Below, piece by piece: positions 17,560-26,259 of a stretch of DNA of 64,000 nucleotides. Within the stretch, counting starts at the first letter, position 1, and each line of letters opens with the position of its first letter. The stretch is from Nitrospira_E sp052156535 (GTDB lineage Bacteria; Nitrospirota; Nitrospiria; Nitrospirales; UBA8639): assembly GCF_052156535.1 (NCBI RefSeq), contig NZ_JBQKUP010000029.1, positions 62,001 to 126,000 on the forward strand. The letters run 5' to 3'. Under the pieces are notes generated by a model, which saw nothing but the letters and a program-made list of their open reading frames with translations, searched no databases and had not been told where the DNA came from. The translations under genes and the position numbers were made by a program.

Positions 17560-18465
17560 ATGAGCGTCAAGCCACCTGCGATCGTTGCGAAGGAGGAATT
17601 CGTGCAAGGAACCAAACCTGATTTAGCCTCTTTCCTTGGCACAATCGAACGGTTGGAGACGATTGTTTCCCAGTGGGAGGACCCGCATCGGCAGACGGTC
17701 CTCGCCTTGCGTGAGTCGATCGATCAACTACACCGGGAAGCCTTATCCCGTATCATCCTCATTTTTAAAGCCGATCCAACAACGCAGGAACTGCTACACC
17801 AGGCGGCCTCAGATGAAGTGGTCTATGCCGTCCTCCGGCATCTGGGATTAGTCAAGCCTTCATTGAATGAGCGGGTGGAAGCCGCTCTGGGTAGCGTTCG
17901 TCCTCTTCTTCAGTCACACGGCGGGAATGTGGAACTCGTCCGTCTCCAGCTGCCCGACACCGTAGAAATCCGTCTTCTTGGAGCCTGCGACGGTTGCCCC
18001 TCTTCCAATTTGACGTTGACTGAAGGTGTGGAAAAAGCCATCAGAGAACAGTGCCCGGAAATTCGCACCATCCACAAGGTCAAAGGGCTGGCTCAGGCGC
18101 AGACCGGTAATGGTGTTCCCCTGCATATGGTCAGTCCCTTTGCCAAATCCCGGGATTCGAACTGGGAGGTCGCTCTCCAACTGGAGGAGATCCCCGACGG
18201 AGGGATCCTGGTGAAAGAGCTTGACGGACATTCTTTGCTCTTTAGTCGCCAAGGCTCACGAATTTCCTGTTTCGAAAACGCCTGCGCGCATATGGGCATG
18301 TCTTTGGAAATGGGGGAAGTCCAGGATGGGATTCTCACCTGCCCTTACCATGGCTTTCAGTATGCCTTGGCCACCGGCGAATGCGTCACGGCTCCCGAGG
18401 TGCAGTTACTCTCCCATGACATTCGAGTCACCGGCTCCAACGTTGAGATACACATTTCCAAGTAA
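17560..18465 (+). CDS. NifU C-terminal domain-Rieske [2Fe-2S] fusion protein
   Basis: 301 residues with two Fe-S modules. After a helical N-terminal region (1-100) comes a NifU-like scaffold domain (about 105-170) with the CX2C pair in LGACDGCPSSN. A Rieske domain (about 205-295) follows with both ligand pairs, CxH in NACAHMG and CxxH in CPYHGFQY. The NifU domain suggests cluster transfer and the Rieske part electron transfer. Similar Rieske proteins occur in Huc-type hydrogenase loci. There is no signal peptide or membrane helix, so it is cytoplasmic. Together with the four-cysteine proteins it may form the electron path from HupS. Confidence 0.88.
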   Translation: MSVKPPAIVAKEEFVQGTKPDLASFLGTIERLETIVSQWEDPHRQTVLALRESIDQLHREALSRIILIFKADPTTQELLHQAASDEVVYAVLRHLGLVKPSLNERVEAALGSVRPLLQSHGGNVELVRLQLPDTVEIRLLGACDGCPSSNLTLTEGVEKAIREQCPEIRTIHKVKGLAQAQTGNGVPLHMVSPFAKSRDSNWEVALQLEEIPDGGILVKELDGHSLLFSRQGSRISCFENACAHMGMSLEMGEVQDGILTCPYHGFQYALATGECVTAPEVQLLSHDIRVTGSNVEIHISK

Positions 18466-18478
18466 ACGATCCATCGAA

Positions 18479-19690
18479 ATGAAAACGGCCCTTCGCATCG
18501 TTCCTGTTCCAGCCCTCCAACCATCGGAGGAGTCGTCTGTTCCGACAGCCTTGTTTCAAGGAGAGGAACCTTCCGTGGTTCTTGGCGAATGTCGCGATTC
18601 CGTTGGATTCCCTTTGCCCATTCAGCCCTCCGCGTCCACGCTCTTCGGTCCACGGGGAGCCTGTGTGATTTCTCAGGAAGGCCCCTTGTGGGTTGCGGAT
18701 ACCGGACACCACCGTTTGTTGGGTTGGGAGCGGGTTCCCACTCAGGATGATACCCCTGCTGATTGGGTGATCGGGCAGCCCGACTTTTTGTCGGAAGGGC
18801 GGAATGCCAAAGGGTTCGCCAACGCCGGGACTTTCAACGTTCCGACGGGCATGACTCGATTCCGTGACGGGTTAGCCGTGGCCGATGCGTGGAATCATCG
18901 GGTGTTACTGTGGCATCGGGTTCCCCGGGGCAGCCATGTCCCGGCCGATATCGTCCTGGGACAGGAAGATGTTTATTCCACATCCTGTAATCAAGGGCGA
19001 ACCGTCCCCTCTGCCTGCACTCTGAATTGGCCTTATGGGGTGTACGCAAAAGGGGATACTTTATGTGTGGCGGATACCGGCAACCGTCGTGTGCTCTTAT
19101 GGCAGACTCCTCCCATACGGAATGGGCAAGCCGCGGACCTCGTCCTGGGACAACAGCGGTTTGATTGTCGTGATGAAAACGCGGGCAGGGAACCGGACGC
19201 CATGAGTATGCGATGGCCTCATGCCATGGCCATCTGGCATGGCCACCTGTGTGTCACCGATGCCGGAAACAACCGGATCATGATTTGGGAAGGACTTCCG
19301 ACCGAACATGGAGAACCATGCCGGTGGATCCTTGGCCAACAGTCGCCGGCTTTAGTCGATCATAATGCCAGTTTGTACTGGCCACGGGCAGAAACACTGA
19401 ACATGCCTTACGGGATCACGGCCATGCACTCCTGGTTAATCACGGCAGATACTGCCAATTGCCGGATACTGGGCTGGCATGCATCCGGTTTGCAGACAGG
19501 AGCCAAAGCCCGGGCGTTAGCTGGCCAACCCACGTACCACGCGAAAGGCGACAACCAGTGGCGATTTCCCGTGAGAGGGAGCCTGTGCTGGCCGTATCAG
19601 GTGCATGCATCGGGGAAATGGGTAGTGGTGTCGGACTCAGGCAACAATCGGGTTCAGTTGTGGGCCATGAACGGAGCGTTGCTTTCATGA
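18479..19690 (+). CDS. NHL-repeat beta-propeller protein
   Basis: 403 residues with six NHL-type repeats, each around a V-A-D-x-x-N/H-R-V/I-L-x-W core: VADTGHHRLLGW, VADAWNHRVLLW, VADTGNRRVLLW, VTDAGNNRIMIW, TADTANCRILGW and VSDSGNNRVQLW. Six blades would close one propeller. There is no signal peptide, so it is cytoplasmic, unlike most NHL proteins. NHL proteins are found in group 2a hydrogenase loci; the role is unknown, probably scaffolding. ATG 18479 follows the Rieske stop by 13 bp; the longer open frame upstream overlaps the Rieske gene. The stop overlaps the hypF start (ATGA). Confidence 0.85.
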   Translation: MKTALRIVPVPALQPSEESSVPTALFQGEEPSVVLGECRDSVGFPLPIQPSASTLFGPRGACVISQEGPLWVADTGHHRLLGWERVPTQDDTPADWVIGQPDFLSEGRNAKGFANAGTFNVPTGMTRFRDGLAVADAWNHRVLLWHRVPRGSHVPADIVLGQEDVYSTSCNQGRTVPSACTLNWPYGVYAKGDTLCVADTGNRRVLLWQTPPIRNGQAADLVLGQQRFDCRDENAGREPDAMSMRWPHAMAIWHGHLCVTDAGNNRIMIWEGLPTEHGEPCRWILGQQSPALVDHNASLYWPRAETLNMPYGITAMHSWLITADTANCRILGWHASGLQTGAKARALAGQPTYHAKGDNQWRFPVRGSLCWPYQVHASGKWVVVSDSGNNRVQLWAMNGALLS

Positions 19691-22113
19691 TGGAAACCGC
19701 GACGGTGAGCCACTCCCACGGACTGGCCTTCAAAATCCAGGTGTCAGGGCTGGTCCAGGGTGTCGGCTTTCGTCCGATGGTCTGGAACCTGGCCCAACGC
19801 TATGATATCCGGGGCCAGGTGTCGAATAATGGAAAAGGGCTTCAGATTCGCGTGGCCGGGGAGAAGGAGCATGTCCGGAAATTCATGGCTGATCTGACGC
19901 AGCATCCTCCACCCCTTGCAAAGATTGCCGACGTTTTCACCTGCTCCATTTCCTTGGATGACGTTCCCGAAACCACATTTGTCATCGCCGATAGCGAACA
20001 CAGTCTTGTGGAGACGGGCATTGTTCCGGATGCGGCCCCTTGTACGGAGTGCGTAAAAGAGATCTTTGATCCCTTTGCCCGCCGGTACCGCTATCCCTTT
20101 ACCAACTGCACGCATTGCGGACCCCGCCTGACGATTCAGGAAGGGATTCCCTATGACCGGCCTTCCACCACACTGAAGGATTTTCCTCTGTGCGAGGCCT
20201 GTCTGAAGGAATATCACGATCCCCAGGACCGGCGGTTTCATGCCCAGCCGATCGCGTGCCACGCATGCGGACCGAAGGTGTGGATTGAACGTATGGATGG
20301 AAAACCCTTGACGGTGCATTCCTATACGATGCTGGATGAGGCAGATGCGGTCTGCAGTCTCCTTCAGAAAGGGCACATTCTGGCCATCAAAGGATTAGGC
20401 GGTTTTCAACTTGCCTGCGATGCCACCCGGGAGGACGCGGTCAGCCGGCTTCGTGCCTTGAAACACAGGGAGGGAAAACCTCTCGCATTAATGGCGCGCG
20501 ACCTGGAAGTGATTCGCCGGTATTGTGTGGTAGGGGAGAGGGAAGCCGAACTCTTACAAAGCCAGGCGGCCCCCATTGTCATCCTTAAGCGCCATCCGGA
20601 GAGGGCCCTGGCGCCAAGTGTCGCTCCCGGCATGTCGACATATGGGTGTATGTTACCCAACTCACCGCTGCACCACCTGATCCTCCATCGCATGGCTCAC
20701 CCGATGGTGTTAACCAGCGGGAATCATGCCGGCGAACCCCAGTGGATTGACAATGACCAGGCCAAAGTACATTTGAACAACATTGCCGAGTTTGTGGTCC
20801 TGCATGATCGGGGGATTGCCCAACGTGTTGACGATTCGGTGGTCAAAATCATGGATCAGGTTCCACGAGTGCTGCGACGGAGTCGAGGGTTTGCGCCCAT
20901 ACCCATATGGCTTCCCTCGGGCTTCGAGCACAGTCCTGCTATTCTTGCTATGGGCGGTGAACTCAAAAATACCTTCTGTTTCCTGCAAGGTGGACAAGCG
21001 TTGCTCTCCCATCATATTGGGGATTTGGAAGACTCTTTGGCCTATGCGGATTATCAACGGGCCATCACACAATACCAACTGCTGTTTGAGCAGAGCCCTG
21101 AAATTATCGCCGTTGATCTGCACCCGGAATACCTGTCGAGCAAGCTTGGACGGGCCAAAGCCAACGCCGGGCACCTTCCGATTGTTGAAATTCAACATCA
21201 CCATGCGCATCTCGCCGCATGTCTGGCGGAAAACGGTGTGCCTGTCACGACGGAACCGGTCCTCGGGGTTATTTTAGATGGATTGGGGTATGGAGACGAT
21301 CAAACGATTTGGGGTGGAGAGTTTTTGCTGGCGGATTATGCCGGCTTTACACGGGTGGGCACCTTTAAGCCCGTTCCCATGCTCGGAGGAACTCAAGCGA
21401 TTAAGGAACCATGGCGTAACACCTATGCGCATCTCATGGCCGAGATGGGTTGGCCGGAATTTGCAATGAACTATTCCGGATTGCCGGTGTACGAACTTCT
21501 TGAGAAAAAACCCCGCACGATGTTGGACCGCATGCTGCACAATCGAATTAACAGCCCGCTTGCCAGTTCCTGCGGTCGCTTGTTTGATGCCGCCGCCGCC
21601 GCAATGGGCATATGTCCCGAGCGGGTCCTTCATGAGGGACAAGCACCGATGGAGATGGAAGCCCTGGTTGACGAGGAGACCCTGTTGCATGAAGATGAGG
21701 CCCTGGCGTACCCGTTTTCCATTCCGCGATTGAATCATTCCGGGCTACCCTATGTGGAACCGCTCGGAATGTGGCAAGCGTTGTTGGGGGACCTCGTTCT
21801 CAAGACGCCGGTTCCCGTTATGGCGGCACGGTTTCATAAAGGGTTGGCTCACGTGATTTGCCGTATGGTCAACCAATGTGTGCAATCTTCTGATGGACCA
21901 AGACGGCTGCAGACCGTGGTCCTGTCCGGGGGCGTGTTTCAGAATCAGGTGTTGTTTGAACTGGTGAAAACGACATTGGAGACAGAAGGTTTTATGGTCC
22001 TGTCTCACACACAGGTTCCGATGAATGATGGGGGCCTCGCGTTGGGGCAGGCGACGATTGCCGCAGCTCGTTGTCTGGCATCGAGCCGTGGAGGTGAATC
22101 CAGATGTGTTTAG
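19687..22113 (+). CDS. hypF: Carbamoyltransferase HypF
   Basis: 808 residues; makes the thiocarbamate on HypE that becomes the CN ligands of the NiFe site, using carbamoyl phosphate. Domain order: acylphosphatase-like (VSGLVQGVGFRPMVW, 10-95), zinc fingers (CTECVKEIF, CTHCGPRL, CEACLKEY, CHACGPK), YrdC-like domain (about 205-390) and a Kae1-like domain with HHHAHLAACLAENG and the late VVLSGGVFQN. The start overlaps the NHL stop, which excludes the longer frame. It overlaps hypC by 10 bp. Confidence 0.95.
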   Translation: MMETATVSHSHGLAFKIQVSGLVQGVGFRPMVWNLAQRYDIRGQVSNNGKGLQIRVAGEKEHVRKFMADLTQHPPPLAKIADVFTCSISLDDVPETTFVIADSEHSLVETGIVPDAAPCTECVKEIFDPFARRYRYPFTNCTHCGPRLTIQEGIPYDRPSTTLKDFPLCEACLKEYHDPQDRRFHAQPIACHACGPKVWIERMDGKPLTVHSYTMLDEADAVCSLLQKGHILAIKGLGGFQLACDATREDAVSRLRALKHREGKPLALMARDLEVIRRYCVVGEREAELLQSQAAPIVILKRHPERALAPSVAPGMSTYGCMLPNSPLHHLILHRMAHPMVLTSGNHAGEPQWIDNDQAKVHLNNIAEFVVLHDRGIAQRVDDSVVKIMDQVPRVLRRSRGFAPIPIWLPSGFEHSPAILAMGGELKNTFCFLQGGQALLSHHIGDLEDSLAYADYQRAITQYQLLFEQSPEIIAVDLHPEYLSSKLGRAKANAGHLPIVEIQHHHAHLAACLAENGVPVTTEPVLGVILDGLGYGDDQTIWGGEFLLADYAGFTRVGTFKPVPMLGGTQAIKEPWRNTYAHLMAEMGWPEFAMNYSGLPVYELLEKKPRTMLDRMLHNRINSPLASSCGRLFDAAAAAMGICPERVLHEGQAPMEMEALVDEETLLHEDEALAYPFSIPRLNHSGLPYVEPLGMWQALLGDLVLKTPVPVMAARFHKGLAHVICRMVNQCVQSSDGPRRLQTVVLSGGVFQNQVLFELVKTTLETEGFMVLSHTQVPMNDGGLALGQATIAAARCLASSRGGESRCV

Positions 22114-22385
22114 GCATACCCGGCCAAATCGTTGAAATCAGCAATGTGGAACATAAGCTCGCGATCGTAAACGTGGGTGGTGTTCGACGGGAAGTGAATA
22201 TCGCCTGCATTGTCGATGAGGAGCATTCCCCTGTGTCATGTGTCGGGGATTGGGTGCTGATTCACGTGGGATTTGCCATGAGTCGGATTGACGAAAAGGA
22301 AGCTAAGCGGACCATAGAGTTGCTGACTGAAATGGGAGAAGTGCAAACAGAAATCCAGGCGATGCGTCAGTCGAATACCTCCTAA
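22104..22385 (+). CDS. hypC: Hydrogenase assembly chaperone HypC
   Basis: 93 residues, beginning MCLGIPGQIVEI with the essential Cys2 that binds the Fe(CN)2CO unit delivered from HypD to the large subunit. The beta-barrel body (LAIVNVGGVRREVNIACI, VGDWVLIHVGFAMSRIDE) and helical tail are of normal HypC length. It overlaps hypF. Confidence 0.95.
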   Translation: MCLGIPGQIVEISNVEHKLAIVNVGGVRREVNIACIVDEEHSPVSCVGDWVLIHVGFAMSRIDEKEAKRTIELLTEMGEVQTEIQAMRQSNTS

Positions 22386-22396
22386 AGGATGGCCGC

Positions 22397-23089
22397 GTGT
22401 CTAATCACAAACCATTAGCCTCCCTCTATCCCTTTCTGCAGCCGTCTTCGAAAGATTCGGCACAAGTCAAACTCGGATTGCTCGAATCGGTGCGGATGAA
22501 ATCACAAGACAGCCGGCAGGTCATCCAAACCTTTTTCGACGCACAGGGAGAAAAAGTCGTGGCCGCTGCCATGGCCGTCGCGGATATTTATCAACGAGAC
22601 GGGCGACTGTTTACCATGGGCAATGGCGGATCGAGCTGTGATGCGGCCCATATTGCCGTGGAATTTTTGCATCCAGTCACCACCGGACGCCCTGCGCTTC
22701 CCGCCGTCAATTTTGCGGCAGATCAGGCCATGATGACCGCTGTGGGAAATGATGTGGGGTTTGATCACATTTTTGTGCGCCAGTTGATCGCTCAGGGAAA
22801 GGCCGGGGACGGAGTGATCGGAGTGTCAACCAGCGGTCACTCCGAAAATATTATGCGGACTTTTGTGAAGGCCAAGGAGATGGGATTGACCACCATTGGC
22901 CTGACGGGGGGAGCCGGCGGGGCCATGGCCACATCTTCTTCTCTTGATCATTGTCTGATTGTGCCGACTGAGAGTATTCACCGGATTCAAGAGTGCCATG
23001 TTCTGATCTATCACATTCTTTGGGATCTCGTGCACACCCTTCTTGCTGATCATCGCGGCGCGTCGGCCACGAAAAAGGACACCCCATGA
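22397..23089 (+). CDS. GmhA/DiaA-like SIS-domain protein inside the hyp operon
   Basis: 230 residues with a sugar-isomerase (SIS) domain. The phosphosugar loop GNGGSSCDAAHIA and the second motif VSTSGHSENI are like those of sedoheptulose-7-phosphate isomerase GmhA. It begins with GTG 11 bp after hypC and overlaps hypD by 4 bp, so it belongs to the operon. Mycobacterial huc loci also carry a gmhA-like gene between hypC and hypD (recalled, not checked). No heptose-pathway gene is nearby, so it may have been recruited for hydrogenase maturation. Confidence 0.85.
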   Translation: MSNHKPLASLYPFLQPSSKDSAQVKLGLLESVRMKSQDSRQVIQTFFDAQGEKVVAAAMAVADIYQRDGRLFTMGNGGSSCDAAHIAVEFLHPVTTGRPALPAVNFAADQAMMTAVGNDVGFDHIFVRQLIAQGKAGDGVIGVSTSGHSENIMRTFVKAKEMGLTTIGLTGGAGGAMATSSSLDHCLIVPTESIHRIQECHVLIYHILWDLVHTLLADHRGASATKKDTP

Positions 23090-24231
23090 AATTTGTCGAT
23101 GAATTTCGGGATCCCCAAAAGGCCCGGATCCTTCTCCAGGAAATTGAGGGACTGGTGAAACGGATACCCGTCTGCCGCGATCGGCCCATCTGGATCATGG
23201 AGGTCTGCGGTGGGCATACTCACACGATTTTTCGCTATGGCCTCAATAAAATGCTTCCGAAAGAAGTGGAATTTATTCATGGCCCTGGCTGTCCGGTTTG
23301 TGTCCTTCCCCGTGGTCGCGTGGATGATTGTATCGCCCTGGCTGAGCGAGACGGGGTGATGATGACCACCTTCGGGGATGCCATGCGGGTGACCGGCTCC
23401 AAGAAAAATCTTCTCCAGGCCAAAGCCGAGGGAGCCGATGTGCGCATGGTCTATTCACCATTGGACGCCTTGAATCTCGCGCGAATGAAACCTGACAAAG
23501 AAGTGGTGTTTTTCGGGCTTGGTTTTGAGACCACCATGCCAAGCACGGCGTTGACCCTTCTCCAGGCAAAGCAAGAAGGGATCAACAATTTCTCGATTTT
23601 CTGTAATCACATCACGATCATTCCCACGATCAAGGCCATCCTGGATTCTCCTGATCTTCAGCTTGACGGGTTTTTAGGCCCGGGCCATGTGAGCATGGTG
23701 ATCGGAACCGAGCCTTACTCCTTCATTGCCCGGTATTATCGAAAGCCCATCACTATCGCCGGTTTTGAACCACTGGACATTTTGCAGTCCGTGTGGATGG
23801 TTCTGAAACAATTGGCGGAGGGACGCTGTGAAGTCGAAAATCAATATACCCGGATTGTTCCTCCTGATGGGAACACGCAAGCGTTACAGGCCATTCAAAC
23901 CGTATTTGAACTCCGGGAATTTTTTGAATGGCGGGGGTTGGGATCCATCGATCACTCCGGGGTCCGAGTCCGTGAGGAATTTTCTGCGTTCGACGCTGAA
24001 CGAAAATTTCCTCTTCCCAATCTGAAAATTGCCGATCCCACGTCCTGCCAATGCGGAGAAGTGTTGAAGGGGGTGATTAAGCCGAGTCAATGTAAGGTAT
24101 TTGGCACGGCCTGCACCCCTCAAAATCCCTTGGGAGCGTTGATGGTTTCGACGGAAGGCGCCTGTGCGGCCTACTACAACTACGGCTGGATTCCTGAAGA
24201 AGATCTGTATCCTGCCAGAAGCTCGGTGTAA
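23086..24231 (+). CDS. hypD: Hydrogenase maturation factor HypD
   Basis: 381 residues; [4Fe-4S] protein on which Fe(CN)2CO is assembled with HypC and HypE. The motifs MEVCGGHTHTIFRYGL, HGPGCPVCVLP and the C-terminal cysteine cluster (SCQCGEVLKG, KVFGTACTPQNPLG, EGACAAYY) are complete. It overlaps the SIS gene by 4 bp. Confidence 0.96.
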   Translation: MKFVDEFRDPQKARILLQEIEGLVKRIPVCRDRPIWIMEVCGGHTHTIFRYGLNKMLPKEVEFIHGPGCPVCVLPRGRVDDCIALAERDGVMMTTFGDAMRVTGSKKNLLQAKAEGADVRMVYSPLDALNLARMKPDKEVVFFGLGFETTMPSTALTLLQAKQEGINNFSIFCNHITIIPTIKAILDSPDLQLDGFLGPGHVSMVIGTEPYSFIARYYRKPITIAGFEPLDILQSVWMVLKQLAEGRCEVENQYTRIVPPDGNTQALQAIQTVFELREFFEWRGLGSIDHSGVRVREEFSAFDAERKFPLPNLKIADPTSCQCGEVLKGVIKPSQCKVFGTACTPQNPLGALMVSTEGACAAYYNYGWIPEEDLYPARSSV

Positions 24232-24259
24232 GTCATAATAAGAAAATGTAAAGAATCGG

Positions 24260-25363
24260 GTGAATATGTTAAATCCTGAATCGCTTACTTCCTCTCAACC
24301 GGCTTTCGTCAGGGCCAAGCCTATGCTGAACTCAACCACTAACGATCAACGGATTACCCTGGCTCATGGAAGTGGCGGCAAAGCCATGCGAGATCTCATC
24401 CAGAATCTGTTGGTCCCAACCTTTAATAATCCCATCCTTGACACATTAGAAGATCAGGCCACGATTCCGTTGGGGCAATTGCTCCAACATGGTGACCGGC
24501 TGGCATTTACGACGGATAGCTATGTGGTGGATCCGTTGTTTTTTCCGGGAGGCAACATTGGCGAGTTGGCCGTGAATGGGACGGTCAATGACCTGGCGGT
24601 CAGCGGGGCACGCCCGCTATTTTTGTCATGCGGGCTGGTGATTGAAGAGGGTTTCCCCTTGGAAACCCTCGCCCTCATTGCCTCGGCCATGAAACAGGCT
24701 GCTGATCGGGCAGGGGTCTCTATAGTCACAGGAGATACCAAGGTTGTTGAAAAAGGTTCCGCAGATAAGCTCTTTATTAACACGGCGGGTATCGGTGTGA
24801 TTCGAGAAGGGGTTGCCATTGCGGCAACTAAGGCTCAGGCGGGGGATTCCATCATTACGAACGGTTTTATCGGTGACCACGGCGTGGCCATTCTTCTGGC
24901 TCGAAACGAATTGGCCCTGGAAGCCGATGTTCAGAGCGACACTCAACCAGTCCACGATCTGATTTCCCATATGCTGGATGTCTGTTCCCAGATCCATTGT
25001 TTGCGGGATGCCACGCGCGGCGGATTGGCCACCGTCCTCAATGAATTCGCCTCGGCCTCGAACGTGTCGATTCAGATTAATGAACCCCATGTGCCTATTC
25101 GGGAATCCGTTCGAGGGGCCTGTGAAATTCTCGGACTCGACCCCCTGTACCTGGCCAATGAGGGAAAAATTGTGGCGGTGGTCCCTTCTGAGAACGCTCA
25201 TGAACTTGTTGAGGCCATGCGGGACCATCCCCTAGGCAAAGACAGCGCCATCATCGGGAGAGTTAAAGCCTCGCCGGCAGGAACGGTGATGCTTGCCACC
25301 ACCTTCGGAGGAACACGAATCGTGGATACGCTGGTGGGGGATCAATTGCCACGAATCTGCTAG
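24260..25363 (+). CDS. hypE: Hydrogenase maturation factor HypE
   Basis: A 367-residue PurM-like ATPase; dehydrates the thiocarbamate on its own C-terminal cysteine to thiocyanate. LAHGSGGKAMRDLI, FTTDSYVVDPLFFPGG, GTVNDLAVSGA and the C-terminal PRIC with the reactive cysteine are all present. The start is unsure: GTG 24260, ATG 24266 and ATG 24323 are in frame, and the last would give the shortest, most family-like N terminus. It has a 28-bp gap from hypD. Confidence 0.95.
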   Translation: MNMLNPESLTSSQPAFVRAKPMLNSTTNDQRITLAHGSGGKAMRDLIQNLLVPTFNNPILDTLEDQATIPLGQLLQHGDRLAFTTDSYVVDPLFFPGGNIGELAVNGTVNDLAVSGARPLFLSCGLVIEEGFPLETLALIASAMKQAADRAGVSIVTGDTKVVEKGSADKLFINTAGIGVIREGVAIAATKAQAGDSIITNGFIGDHGVAILLARNELALEADVQSDTQPVHDLISHMLDVCSQIHCLRDATRGGLATVLNEFASASNVSIQINEPHVPIRESVRGACEILGLDPLYLANEGKIVAVVPSENAHELVEAMRDHPLGKDSAIIGRVKASPAGTVMLATTFGGTRIVDTLVGDQLPRIC

Positions 25364-25375
25364 TTTGGAATAGTC

Positions 25376-25942
25376 ATGAAATTATTGAATTCTGAAATAC
25401 TGGAAATCCTGGAAGACGGGCAACTCCAACGGTTGACCTATGGGGGACTTCTTGCCTTTCATCGGGACAACGCGGTGTGGGGAGCCAGCGTCGGGTATCG
25501 CGCCATGCAGGCGGCGGGATGGGCTCTGTCTCATGAGCGGTTATGGGATCGAAAGGGTTTATTCGTCGTCAGCGCCCATCCGGGTCCTGGTGTCCGGGAT
25601 GCCATCGAGTTTGTGACACGGTGTGTGAGTCAAAGGCGGTTTCAACTACTCGATTCCCACCAGCCTGCTGTATGCAATCAGCACATGCAAATCCGTTGGT
25701 GGGTAACCCATCATGATCGAACGGTAGACGTGGAACTCAAAAAGGGATTTGTACCTGCACAATTTTTCGAACTCCTGGGGCGGATAGGATCGGACCGGGA
25801 AACACCTTTTGACTCTCTCAATCTCGAAAAACTGAAAGCCGATCTCACCGAGCGGCTGTGGAATGAACCCTTAACGGCTCTTTTTGACGTCACCGCAGGC
25901 TGGGGATCCATTGTTCTGGAGCGGTTCGCATGCACGAATTAG
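25376..25942 (+). CDS. FmdE-like protein between hypE and hypA
   Basis: 188 residues. The pattern FHRDNAVWGASVGYRAMQAAG followed by FVVSAHPGPGVRDAIEFVTRC recalls the FmdE/FwdE fold (subunit E of formylmethanofuran dehydrogenase), including GYRA and DAI-x2-xT. However, the cysteines of the canonical family are missing at HG-x-CPG. This is weak recognition by eye. It overlaps hypA by 13 bp, so it is firmly in the operon. A possible role is metal delivery or active-site maturation; unproven. Confidence 0.55.
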   Translation: MKLLNSEILEILEDGQLQRLTYGGLLAFHRDNAVWGASVGYRAMQAAGWALSHERLWDRKGLFVVSAHPGPGVRDAIEFVTRCVSQRRFQLLDSHQPAVCNQHMQIRWWVTHHDRTVDVELKKGFVPAQFFELLGRIGSDRETPFDSLNLEKLKADLTERLWNEPLTALFDVTAGWGSIVLERFACTN

Positions 25943-26259
25943 GGATCACTCGAAATATTGTGTCCATTGTCACAGAAAAGGCCGGTGGAGAGCCGGTGAA
26001 GCGTGTGACGATCGCCATCGGTAAACTCACGGCGGTATTGCCGGAAGCGATCCGGTTTTGTTTCGACATTGTCAGTCAAGGAACCGTGGTGGAAGGCGCT
26101 GACTTGGAGATCCTTGAGATTCCGGGAACAGCTGAATGCCGATCCTGTGGAACGCATTTTGAACTCGAGCAACTCTACGGCCGATGTCCGTGTGGTTCCG
26201 TCGACATCACGCGGCTCACGGGAGAGGAACTGCTTGTGAAACACATGGTGACAGCCTGA
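25930..26259 (+). CDS. hypA: Nickel metallochaperone HypA
   Basis: 109 residues; delivers Ni to HupL with HypB. It begins MHELGITRNIV, with nickel-ligand His2 and Glu3. Zinc site: the first pair CRSC is normal, but the second reads CPCG, one residue shorter than the usual CPxCG. It overlaps the upstream gene, and its stop overlaps the hypB ATG (ATGTGA-type junction at 26257-26261). Confidence 0.93.
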   Translation: MHELGITRNIVSIVTEKAGGEPVKRVTIAIGKLTAVLPEAIRFCFDIVSQGTVVEGADLEILEIPGTAECRSCGTHFELEQLYGRCPCGSVDITRLTGEELLVKHMVTA

